In this document: piece by piece, positions 22,793-28,236 of the stretch
Numbering within the stretch: the stretch's first letter is position 1
Layout of the letters: the number at the start of each line of letters is the position of its first letter
From: a virus
Direction: 5' to 3' (one strand)
Length of the DNA stretch: 29,857 bases
IMG/VR virus record: IMGVR_UViG_3300045999_004110
Coordinates: 1 to 29,857 of that record
Notes under the pieces: generated by a model
What the model saw: only the letters and a program-made list of their open reading frames with translations
Databases searched by the model: none
Told to the model about the DNA's origin: nothing
Program-made: the position numbers and the translations under genes

Positions 22793-23102
22793 AGATCTCG
22801 CACTTCGCCGCATAGCGGCCGCCGCTCTGCTTCGATTCTGGCAACGCCAGTTCGCAGCGCTGCCGGTGGGTGCACCAATGCAGACAGTCCCAACACATGC
22901 GCTGGCCGCCAGCCGGGCGCAGCTTCACCAGCGCTGCCTCGTAGATCTTCTGCGCCCGCTGGAACGCTTCCTGCAGGTGCATGGTGCCGGTGTCAGCCTC
23001 CAGCTGGTGCTCGGGCTTCGGTCCAAGAATGACCCGTGCGTGCCAGTTCCGATCGGAGCGGCTGCACACCAGCAGCAGGCGGCCGGCGTGCAGTCTGATC
23101 AT
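22755..23102 (-). CDS. Cys-rich small protein (115 aa), possible metal binding
   Basis: Start at 23102 in an ATGA overlap. The N-terminal half is beta/alpha mixed (HAGRLLLVCSRSDRNWHARV). The C-terminal part holds Cys70, 73, 77, 83 and 101 within CWDCLHWCTHRQRCEL and AAKCEIYEP, which suggests zinc or an iron-sulphur cluster. A middle helix (AFQRAQKIYEAALVKLR) separates the two. No named family recognised. The longer in-frame extension to 23393 is rejected because it lies across another real gene. Confidence 0.6.
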   Translation of the reverse strand: MIRLHAGRLLLVCSRSDRNWHARVILGPKPEHQLEADTGTMHLQEAFQRAQKIYEAALVKLRPAGGQRMCWDCLHWCTHRQRCELALPESKQSGGRYAAKCEIYEPAEGDQPHGS

Positions 23103-23329
23103 TCTTCCTCGCCGTATGCCGGCTGATGGAAGATCCGCTCGAGCTGCATCGATGGCGGCTCGGTGTCGTTGTTGGTGACGTAGGCCGCCACCGGATCGCT
23201 CGGATCCGCAGCGGTGAACACGGTCGGCCAGAGCCGCTCCTTCACCACCACCAGACTGGTGCGCGGGCTGCGCACCAGAACCCACAGCGCTGCGCGCTCC
23301 AGCAGGTTCAAACCGGGCAGGTGCATCAT
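23099..23329 (-). CDS. Small early protein (76 aa), function unknown
   Basis: ATG 23329 overlaps the upstream stop as ATGA; a second ATG follows directly. The upstream sequence contains GGAGGG just before the start. The product has a helix LNLLERAALWVLVRSPRTSL and strands LVVVKERLWPTVF, AAYVTNNDTEPPS, ending acidic. I do not recognise it. Confidence 0.6.
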   Translation of the reverse strand: MMHLPGLNLLERAALWVLVRSPRTSLVVVKERLWPTVFTAADPSDPVAAYVTNNDTEPPSMQLERIFHQPAYGEEE

Positions 23330-23538
23330 CCCTCCAGTTTGCCGAGCAGTCGCCGCAGATACCACTGCGCCTTGGCCAGCGATACCGCCTCACCCTTGTG
23401 GCGCTCGCGCCAGGTGTACTTGATCACGTTGCCCTTGCAGTAGCCGCGAAACTCCTCCGGCGTCAGAGCGGCCTCGATCGCATCAATGCACTCGATGCCA
23501 CCCTGCCGGTAGTGGTCTGGGTTGATCTGGTCGTTCAT
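23326..23538 (-). CDS. DUF3310 protein (70 aa)
   Basis: The sequence NPDHYRQGGIECIDAIEAAL, TPEEFRGYCKGNVIKYTWRE, AKAQWYLRRLLGKLE is an almost complete match to the DUF3310 (SaV-like) family as I remember it, short helical proteins widespread in phages and sometimes labelled nucleotide kinase by weak analogy. The true role is not known. Start 23538 in an ATGA overlap with the HTH gene; the in-frame extension to 23577 is not needed. Confidence 0.85.
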   Translation of the reverse strand: MNDQINPDHYRQGGIECIDAIEAALTPEEFRGYCKGNVIKYTWRERHKGEAVSLAKAQWYLRRLLGKLEG

Positions 23539-23720
23539 TGCAGCCATCCCCATGCGATGCCCTTGCAGATGCGCCATGCGTGTTTCTTGTCGATCTCATA
23601 CCGGTCGGCCAGCTGTTGGTAGCTGAGCCCGGCAGCGCGAAGCTGGCGCAGCTCGCGCACCAGCTCCTCGCTCAGGATCACGGCGAAGTTCTCTTCACCG
23701 CGCTTGAACGGCCGGCTCAT
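23535..23720 (-). CDS. Small helix-turn-helix protein (61 aa)
   Basis: SEELVRELRQLRAAGLSYQQ, LADRYEIDKKHAWRICKGIA is a clear HTH of the homeodomain-like/resolvase type, with the recognition helix at about residues 44-54. A basic N-terminus (SRPFKRGEE) precedes it. Start at 23720 in ATGA overlap. Likely a DNA-binding regulator of early genes; the target is unknown. Confidence 0.7.
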   Translation of the reverse strand: MSRPFKRGEENFAVILSEELVRELRQLRAAGLSYQQLADRYEIDKKHAWRICKGIAWGWLQ

Positions 23721-23986
23721 CGCCACTTATCCCCCAGCAGCTGCTGGCGGCAGACCTCGATCGCCTGCTGCGCCTGCTTCTGCGTCATCACCGACTCGGT
23801 GGCATCCATGGCGCGCACCACGCGGGACAGCAGCTCGGGGTATGACGTGTCGCGGAAGTTGGCAGCCAGGTCGCGGCAGAACTCATCCCACAGCCCTGTG
23901 TAGGTGCCGCAGGTGCGGCCGCTGCGTTCGTAGAGCGCGTCCATCATGTCGGCGCGCATCTGGTCAAGCTTGACTGCTTCGCTCAT
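23717..23986 (-). CDS. Small helical protein (89 aa), function unknown
   Basis: An acidic helical protein (EAVKLDQMRADMMDALYERS; WDEFCRDLAANFRDTS; VMTQKQAQQAIEVCRQQLLG). Coupled on both sides by ATGA. No family recognised. Confidence 0.65.
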   Translation of the reverse strand: MSEAVKLDQMRADMMDALYERSGRTCGTYTGLWDEFCRDLAANFRDTSYPELLSRVVRAMDATESVMTQKQAQQAIEVCRQQLLGDKWR

Positions 23987-24180
23987 GGCTCGAGGAGTTG
24001 GCGGATGTGGAGCAGCTCAGCGCAGAGCTGCTGGCGGTTGCGGAGCCCAACGGTGCCGCACAGCTGATCGATGCGGATGTCGATCAGCTGGCGGATCCGC
24101 TGGCGCTCCTCAGTCTGACCAGCCGTGAACGCACTGGTGTCGCTCAGCAGCTGCTCGATGCGGTGGCGGATGTCGCTCAT
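23983..24180 (-). CDS. Small helical protein (65 aa), function unknown
   Basis: Starts at 24180 (MSDIRHRIEQLLSDTSAF), all helix, with many Gln and Arg (EERQRIRQLIDIRIDQLCG). Probably a coiled coil. Coupled by ATGA to the RlpA-like gene upstream and to the next gene. The upstream in-frame extension overlaps the RlpA-like gene and is rejected. Confidence 0.6.
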   Translation of the reverse strand: MSDIRHRIEQLLSDTSAFTAGQTEERQRIRQLIDIRIDQLCGTVGLRNRQQLCAELLHIRQLLEP

Positions 24181-24500
24181 GGATGCGAGATACGGACGGT
24201 GGCGATGCCATCGAGCGGCACACCAAGGCGGTGGGCAGCACCGGCGCTGAGATCGATCGAGCCGCAGTCGCACCGATCGGTGACGCGCACCGTGAGCGTG
24301 CGGCCGCGGTGGCTGACGCGCACCGGTGTGCCGCATGGCAGCCATGGATGCGCGGCGCTGATGCCCCAGTGCTGGTAGGTGGTACCGCAGTAGGTGGTGC
24401 GGCCGTGATACCAGCCGTCGTAGACCGTGGCGGTTACCTGCCGGGCGTGCACCGGGCTGGCCAGCAGCAGTGCGGCAGCGGTCAAGGCAGCGCGGATCAT
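24177..24500 (-). CDS. Secreted RlpA-like double-psi beta-barrel protein (107 aa)
   Basis: Residues 1-19 (MIRAALTAAALLLASPVHA) are a clear Sec signal peptide with an AxA-like cleavage site. The mature part is one double-psi beta-barrel: WGISAAHPWLPCGTPVRVSH, LTVRVTDRCDCGSIDLSAGA, then LGVPLDGIATVRI. His51, Asp75 and Asp83 match the conserved polar positions of RlpA lytic transglycosylases and related expansin-like proteins. Four Cys (38, 56, 77, 79) may form disulphides, fitting export. It would act in the periplasm on peptidoglycan or bind it. It is unusual in an early, tiny-gene operon far from the lysis cassette. Confidence 0.75.
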   Translation of the reverse strand: MIRAALTAAALLLASPVHARQVTATVYDGWYHGRTTYCGTTYQHWGISAAHPWLPCGTPVRVSHRGRTLTVRVTDRCDCGSIDLSAGAAHRLGVPLDGIATVRISHP

Positions 24501-24733
24501 GCCACCTCCACCGCAGCGCCCGGCCAGCGCGCCTGCGCGTAGCGGATCGCGTGCTTCTTCGATTCAGCGCGCGTGATCCACGTCATCGGGCGGGCACCCT
24601 GCGGGTAGACCAACAGCCGGAACTCCTTGGTGCGTGCCTTCGGCCGCGGCCGGCTGATGCCGTCACCGTGCTGGCTAGTGGGCTCCTCATCTCTCCATGC
24701 GAACGGCAGCATGGCGCCGGTGATCTCAGGCAT
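24497..24733 (-). CDS. Small basic protein (78 aa), function unknown
   Basis: The product starts PEITGAMLPFAWRDEEPTSQ and ends with a coherent unit KEFRLLVYPQGARPMTWITR, AESKKHAIRYAQARWPGAAV, a strand-helix pattern seen in several small phage proteins. ATGA overlap downstream, 8-nt overlap upstream. Function unknown. Confidence 0.6.
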   Translation of the reverse strand: MPEITGAMLPFAWRDEEPTSQHGDGISRPRPKARTKEFRLLVYPQGARPMTWITRAESKKHAIRYAQARWPGAAVEVA

Positions 24734-24890
24734 CGGTCTCTGGTGCAGGTGTGATCCACTCGATCTGTGACCACCACTCGATCCACGTGTCGGCGGCGAT
24801 CAGCTTGGCTTCAGTGAGGCTGGTGGCCGTGACGCACTCGAGCACGTTCGCGGCCTTGATCTGGAAGTAGTAGCGCTGGGTGTCAGTCAT
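24726..24890 (-). CDS. Small acidic protein (54 aa), function unknown
   Basis: ATG 24890 reads TDTQRYYFQIKAANVLECVT then SLTEAKLIAADTWIEWWSQI. The strand-helix layout, with residues YYFQIKA...A.SLTEAK, resembles the end of the next protein and other phage small proteins that take part in an unknown early function. Overlaps both neighbours by 8 nt. Confidence 0.55.
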   Translation of the reverse strand: MTDTQRYYFQIKAANVLECVTATSLTEAKLIAADTWIEWWSQIEWITPAPETDA

Positions 24891-25014
24891 GCCGCACCAC
24901 CTGCTGCGTGCCGGAGTGGGTGGGGCTGTGATGCGCGCCGGATTCGACGCCGATCATGGCGAACACACTCGCAGCGATCAGGCAGCAGATGGCGTTGTTG
25001 ATGTGGTTGATCAT
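24883..25014 (-). CDS. Very small membrane or exported protein (43 aa)
   Basis: Reads MINHINNAICCLIAASVFAM followed by IGVESGAHHSPTHSGTQQVV. One hydrophobic helix and a His/Ser/Thr-rich tail suggest a membrane anchor or signal peptide with a short exported end. Start in ATGA overlap with the gene upstream. Function unknown. Confidence 0.5.
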   Translation of the reverse strand: MINHINNAICCLIAASVFAMIGVESGAHHSPTHSGTQQVVRHD

Positions 25015-25205
25015 GATGCGAGCGCCCGGCGGACGCGGTAGCGGGTGAGGGTGAGGCGATCAGCGATCTGGCGCTGGCTGAGGCCGGTGCGGTGCAGGAC
25101 GCGGATGCGGCGATCGTCGCTGGCGGTCAGCCAGTCGATCACGGCGACCACCAGCAGCAGCGGCAGGAGCAGCTTCCAGATCACCAGGAGAGTGGCGGTG
25201 AACAT
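25011..25205 (-). CDS. Membrane-anchored helix-turn-helix protein (64 aa)
   Basis: First gene of the minus-strand train. Residues about 4-26 are a membrane helix (LLVIWKLLLPLLLVVAVIDW). Residues about 34-62 are an HTH (IRVLHRTGLSQRQIADRLTL, TRYRVRRALAS) like resolvase or sigma-type DNA-binding helices. A regulator held at the inner membrane is the direct reading. The start is ATG 25205 without a strong Shine-Dalgarno sequence; a TTG at 25235 would add ten residues. I recall similar short proteins in picocyanobacteria, but no function. Confidence 0.65.
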   Translation of the reverse strand: MFTATLLVIWKLLLPLLLVVAVIDWLTASDDRRIRVLHRTGLSQRQIADRLTLTRYRVRRALAS

Positions 25206-25381
25206 GGTGCAGTGTGGGTAGGTGTGCCGGGCCAACCGGCGGTGCAGCCTTACTCAGGGCGTGTTGGGCTCGTGGTGACGCGTCGTGTACCCGGTTCCGC
25301 GGGGAAGATTGTTTAGCGAGGGATCCCCGTCCCTCGTGTCACCACTATACACCGTAGACCGCGCACACTGTGCCCCTGCTG
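25206..25381 (-). promoter_or_regulatory. Probable control region of the minus-strand gene train
   Basis: A 176-nt gap. On the minus strand TATAGT (25349-25344) may be a -10 box; the expected start falls near 25337. There begins a perfect 7-bp hairpin: CGAGGGA (25317-25323) with TCCCTCG (25330-25336), 6-nt loop. GTGGTGAC (25272-25279) is repeated as its exact inverse GTCACCAC (25338-25345), flanking the hairpin and overlapping the -10 box. No good -35 is seen. These are candidate operator half-sites. Confidence 0.45.
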
Positions 25382-25654
25382 TCACACTTCGTTACGCCGC
25401 CACCGGTCGCGCTCCTCCACCGCCTCCACCCGCAGCTTGGTGTGCCCTGTGCTCAGCTCCAGCGGTACGCGCAGCACCGGCTTGTGCAGGTGCGCCACGC
25501 TCCAGCCCACCGCGTAGTCCGGCACCGCCAGCTCCACCGTGAACCACTTATGGCCGCACTCAGCGCACAGGCGCCGGCGCACCACCTGATCAGCCAGCCG
25601 ATTGTTCGTGATCGGCACACGCAGCGTTGTGCTCGAGCACTTAGGGCATTCCAT
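25382..25654 (-). CDS. NrdR-like zinc-ribbon protein without ATP cone (90 aa)
   Basis: MECPKCSSTTLRV and VRRRLCAECGHKWFTVEL match the N-terminal zinc ribbon of NrdR regulators (Cys3, 6, 30, 33, with the RRRxCxxCGxxF block). The ATP-cone domain of NrdR is missing; in its place are about 50 residues of unknown type, ending with a basic helix. It could bind DNA as a short phage regulator, perhaps at nrd-type boxes. Start Met at 25654; ATG 25663 would add three residues. The longer upstream frame overlaps the plus-strand gene and is rejected. Confidence 0.65.
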   Translation of the reverse strand: MECPKCSSTTLRVPITNNRLADQVVRRRLCAECGHKWFTVELAVPDYAVGWSVAHLHKPVLRVPLELSTGHTKLRVEAVEERDRWRRNEV

Positions 25655-25663
25655 GGGCAACAT

Positions 25664-25678
25664 GGGGCAATACGCCCC
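25664..25678. repeat. Inverted repeat between divergent genes
   Basis: GGGGC (25664-25668) and GCCCC (25674-25678) flank AATAC. It fills most of the 30-nt gap between the zinc-ribbon gene (-) and the gene at 25685 (+), and may be a small operator or a hairpin in either leader. Confidence 0.4.
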
Positions 25679-25684
25679 AGACAG

Positions 25685-25882
25685 ATGAACTTCGGTGAGT
25701 GGATGGTGGCTGCAATACCACCGGAGAAACAGTTCGAGATCGAGAAGCAATGCCGGCAGCTGGAGCAGCACCCGCAGGCCGGCACCATTGCGGCAAAGCT
25801 CCTCAAGCAGTGCTACCACCAGCAGGAGATGCTCCAGGCCGCGGTGCACGAGATCGCGCGCTTGGAGCTCGAGCTGATGTAG
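25685..25882 (+). CDS. Small conserved phage protein (65 aa), function unknown
   Basis: ATG 25685 reads NFGEWMVAAIPPEKQFEIEK, then HPQAGTIAAKLLKQCYHQQE and MLQAAVHEIARLELELM. I recognise this type from cyanophage early regions: two helices with a short N-terminal strand. It is the only plus-strand gene in this block, with its 3' end 2 nt from the convergent gene end at 25885. The in-frame extension to 25370 is antisense to the zinc-ribbon gene and rejected. Function unknown. Confidence 0.65.
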   Translation: MNFGEWMVAAIPPEKQFEIEKQCRQLEQHPQAGTIAAKLLKQCYHQQEMLQAAVHEIARLELELM

Positions 25883-25884
25883 CC

Positions 25885-26211
25885 CTAGAAGAGATCGGCC
25901 TCGACGATCTCGGTCACCACGCCATCAGTGGCGGCCGCCAAGCTCTGGGCAGCAGCCTGCGCAGTCACAGGCGGCACCCAGTCACGTGGCGGCTGCGCCA
26001 CAGCGCTCACATACGCCAGCCCCTTCTGGCTGGTCTTCTTCCAGCCGCTGATCGGCACCTGCACGCTGCCGTACTGATCCGGCGTCTGGCTCATCACGAA
26101 CGCGCAGAACGCATCCAGCTCCTCGACCTTCACGTTCAGCATTCCGCTGAAATCCACTTTGCTCTCGGGCTTGGTGGACTTGAAGATCGACAGGTTCAGC
26201 TTGAAGCTCAT
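25885..26211 (-). CDS. Conserved early protein (108 aa), possible recombination partner
   Basis: The product (FKLNLSIFKSTKPESKVDFS, VKVEELDAFCAFVMSQTPDQ, VPISGWKKTSQKGLAYVSAV) has strands on both sides of a helix and an acidic C-terminus ending EADLF. An acidic tail with a terminal Phe is typical of ssDNA-binding proteins that dock partners, and the gene is last in the RecE/RecT-like operon; an SSB-like role is a guess only. ATGA overlap with the HTH gene upstream. Confidence 0.6.
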   Translation of the reverse strand: MSFKLNLSIFKSTKPESKVDFSGMLNVKVEELDAFCAFVMSQTPDQYGSVQVPISGWKKTSQKGLAYVSAVAQPPRDWVPPVTAQAAAQSLAAATDGVVTEIVEADLF

Positions 26212-26438
26212 GGTCTCGGTTGGGTAGGTGGGTGGTTGGGCATCCCGCGCAGGTTTCGGGCTTCATAGGCCTCCACCTCAGCCACGGGATACAGGACACG
26301 GCCTCCGATCTTCACGAATCTCGGGCCGCGGTTCTGGCTGCGCCAGTTGTCGAGCGTGCTCAGCGTGACAACACCGCGCCACCTGGCTGCAAGCTCACGG
26401 GGCTGCAGGTAGCCCGGCTGATCAGAAGATTTCGTCAT
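26208..26438 (-). CDS. Excisionase/AlpA-like HTH protein (76 aa)
   Basis: The protein reads YLQPRELAARWRGVVTLSTL, DNWRSQNRGPRFVKIGGRVL, YPVAEVEAYEARNL. This is the MerR-like winged helix of the HTH_17/excisionase class: LxxxELAxxW...TLxxWR..GxGPxFxKxGxxxxYxxxDxxxYE. It may be an excisionase or a regulator. No integrase is in the window, so the temperate reading is not proven. Start overlaps the RecT-like gene by 17 nt. Confidence 0.75.
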   Translation of the reverse strand: MTKSSDQPGYLQPRELAARWRGVVTLSTLDNWRSQNRGPRFVKIGGRVLYPVAEVEAYEARNLRGMPNHPPTQPRP

Positions 26439-27102
26439 CGGGCACCTCCTTGGTGATCACCACCGGCGCAGGCTCGCGCAGCTTGGCGTTCAGATCCTCG
26501 AGCTTTGCCTTCGGCGCAGCAGGCTCAGGCACGCTCACGCGCACCGGCTCCACATCCACCACCTCCTCTTCGGTGTGGATGCCGACCAGCAGCTCGGGAA
26601 TGAACAGCCGACCCCAGAACGCAGCCGCGCGGTACCGGATCATCAGCTCGGGCATGGTCTGCCACTTGCTGCCGGCCTTCGTCGCCCAGCCTTCCTTCTT
26701 GGCCATCGCCATCGTCACGGTCGGACCCTTGAGCTCCGCACCGCTGGCCAGCTCGGTCGCCGTGCAGAAGCAGGCCATCGCGTCACCGGTGCCGCTGACC
26801 TCGTACTTCAGCGGGCTGAAGCGGCCGCACCCGTTGATTAGGCCGATGATGAACTGGCTGCTCCAGCTCGGGCGCCCGTGGATGATATGCAGATTTTGCA
26901 TAACCTGAAACGGGCTCATCCGCATACGGCCGGCGATCTCAAGCGCCACCAGGCAGTTGGCGAAACCCTGCTGCCCTTGGAACTGCGGCGGGATCAGCGT
27001 GCTGCTGGCCAGTGCCTTCGCGATGCGCTGTGCATCCTCAAATGCCTGGATGCCGGAGAACACGCTGCCTCCGGTAGTGGTCAGTGCTGTGGACTCGCTC
27101 AT
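26422..27102 (-). CDS. RecT-like single-strand annealing protein (226 aa)
   Basis: Likely anneals complementary DNA strands after exonuclease processing. Starts MSESTALTTTGG at 27102. The core reads NCLVALEIAGRMRMSPFQVM, QNLHIIHGRPSWSSQFIIGL, then MAKKEGWATKAGSKWQTMPE and LMIRYRAAAFWGRLFIPELL. This is the pattern I associate with RecT-type proteins (GxxxxxxxxWxxxPExMxxxRA...R...P). The C-terminus is acidic (EVPDDEIF). Support comes from the exonuclease gene two genes upstream. A search is needed to confirm the family. Confidence 0.6.
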   Translation of the reverse strand: MSESTALTTTGGSVFSGIQAFEDAQRIAKALASSTLIPPQFQGQQGFANCLVALEIAGRMRMSPFQVMQNLHIIHGRPSWSSQFIIGLINGCGRFSPLKYEVSGTGDAMACFCTATELASGAELKGPTVTMAMAKKEGWATKAGSKWQTMPELMIRYRAAAFWGRLFIPELLVGIHTEEEVVDVEPVRVSVPEPAAPKAKLEDLNAKLREPAPVVITKEVPDDEIF

Positions 27103-27242
27103 GGTTGGACTCTGAGGGTGAGGTAGAAGAACAGGCAGCCGGCCACCGCCGGCCAGAACTCGATCGGCCACAGCTCGCTCACGAACCATGCCCCGGCCAG
27201 CGCAGCCGCTGGTGCCCTGATGGCCGCAAACGAGATGCGCAT
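27099..27242 (-). CDS. Small membrane protein between exonuclease and annealase (47 aa)
   Basis: Reads RISFAAIRAPAAALAGAWFV, SELWPIEFWPAVAGCLFFYL, TLRVQP: one long or two short membrane helices. It overlaps the exonuclease gene by 1 nt (TGATG) and the RecT-like gene by 4 nt (ATGA), so it is locked into the recombination operon. Function unknown. Confidence 0.6.
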   Translation of the reverse strand: MRISFAAIRAPAAALAGAWFVSELWPIEFWPAVAGCLFFYLTLRVQP

Positions 27243-28141
27243 CAGTAGAGCTCGATCTCGGGTGCAGTAGCCGGCAGCAATCCATCCGGCCGCGGCCGCA
27301 TCCAGCCCGGCAGGCTGATGATCTCGATCTGCTCGCTGTAGCTGGGCCATGCGTTCGCCTGCTTGCAGGTGGCCAGCACGTCGAGATCACGCGCAGCTGC
27401 TTCTGCACCGGCCGCGATCATCTCGGCATCGGCCGCGTAGACCGCCACCGCGTGCGGTGCCTTCTTTTCGACGCACACGAAGATGAACTGCTCCGGCCGC
27501 GTGCCGGTGGCCTGCTCCAGCCCGTGCAGATACCAAGCGGCCTGCACGTAATATCGCCAGCTGCTGATCGACTTCCTGAACCCGGCCGGGCTTGCATCCT
27601 CGGTGGTCTTCACGTCCACCACGATCGAGCCATCAGCCGTCAGCCAGTCGGGCCGGCACTTGCACTCGAGCCCGGTCGCTTCATCCGTCCACATGTGCGT
27701 GGTCTCGGCGGTCCCCTCCATGCCGAGCAGCAGCGCAGCAGCAGGGTGCCGGTACACCGCACGGCTCATCGCCTGCACCTGATCGAGATCGGCGCGGCTG
27801 ATCACCGCACGGCCTTCGGCCTCCGCCTCGAATGCAGCCCACAGTTCCTTGCCGGCCTTGGTGCGGCGATCCACGCCATCGGGCGCCGTGATGTAGCGCT
27901 CATCCCATGCCTCGAGCTCCAGCACGTGGGTGTGCAGCGCCGTGCCCAGCAGCATCGCGGGCGTCGGCTCCGGCTCCACCCGGTTGGGGTCCACGTAGCG
28001 CGCCCAGTAGTGCAGCGGGCTGCGCGCCACCAGGTCGAGGTGGCTTTTGCTCACCGCTGGATGGCGGTGGTAGGCGGCGTTCTCCATAGGCAGGCCGTAT
28101 CGGAAGCTCACGCAACTTACCACCTGTTCCTCCCTAGTCAT
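27242..28141 (-). CDS. RecE-like PD-(D/E)XK exonuclease (299 aa)
   Basis: Likely 5'-3' exonuclease that makes 3' tails for the RecT-like protein. The fold matches the DUF3799/RecE C-terminal family: SKSHLDLVARSPLHYWARYV, GTALHTHVLE with His70, CRPDWL with Asp165, VVDVKTT with Asp176 and Lys178, then YYVQAAWYL with Gln200. These are the PD-(D/E)XK active-site positions. The start is ATG 28141, preceded by GGGAGG with proper spacing; the frame runs 90 nt further upstream, across the control region. First gene of the minus-strand recombination operon, divergent from the helicase. Confidence 0.82.
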   Translation of the reverse strand: MTREEQVVSCVSFRYGLPMENAAYHRHPAVSKSHLDLVARSPLHYWARYVDPNRVEPEPTPAMLLGTALHTHVLELEAWDERYITAPDGVDRRTKAGKELWAAFEAEAEGRAVISRADLDQVQAMSRAVYRHPAAALLLGMEGTAETTHMWTDEATGLECKCRPDWLTADGSIVVDVKTTEDASPAGFRKSISSWRYYVQAAWYLHGLEQATGTRPEQFIFVCVEKKAPHAVAVYAADAEMIAAGAEAAARDLDVLATCKQANAWPSYSEQIEIISLPGWMRPRPDGLLPATAPEIELY

Positions 28142-28236
28142 GGTGCCTCCCAGATGTTCTAAGTATTTCCTTCCCCACCGGCTAGCATCCGGCCGCTGAC
28201 CTTGGTATTCCTTCCCGCAGTCCAAGGTCAAGTCCC
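28142..28236. promoter_or_regulatory. Divergent control region with inverted and direct repeats
   Basis: GACCTTGG (28198-28205) and CCAAGGTC (28222-28229) are a perfect 8-bp inverted repeat with a 16-bp spacer. The right arm contains the AAGG that would be the Shine-Dalgarno sequence of the helicase ATG at 28237. GTATTTCCTTCCCC (28163-28176) and GTATTCCTTCCC (28205-28216) are near-identical direct repeats 42 bp apart. No strong -10/-35 pair was found on either strand. A shared operator for the two early operons is likely. Confidence 0.5.

Noticed and set aside
25699-26268. 189-codon plus-strand ORF
   Set aside because: Runs across the 3' end of the 65-residue gene and antisense to the gene at 25885-26211; the translation is His/Arg-rich without structure.
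27452-28162. 236-codon plus-strand ORF opposite the RecE-like gene
   Set aside because: Antisense to a gene with recognisable PD-(D/E)XK residues; no motif of its own.
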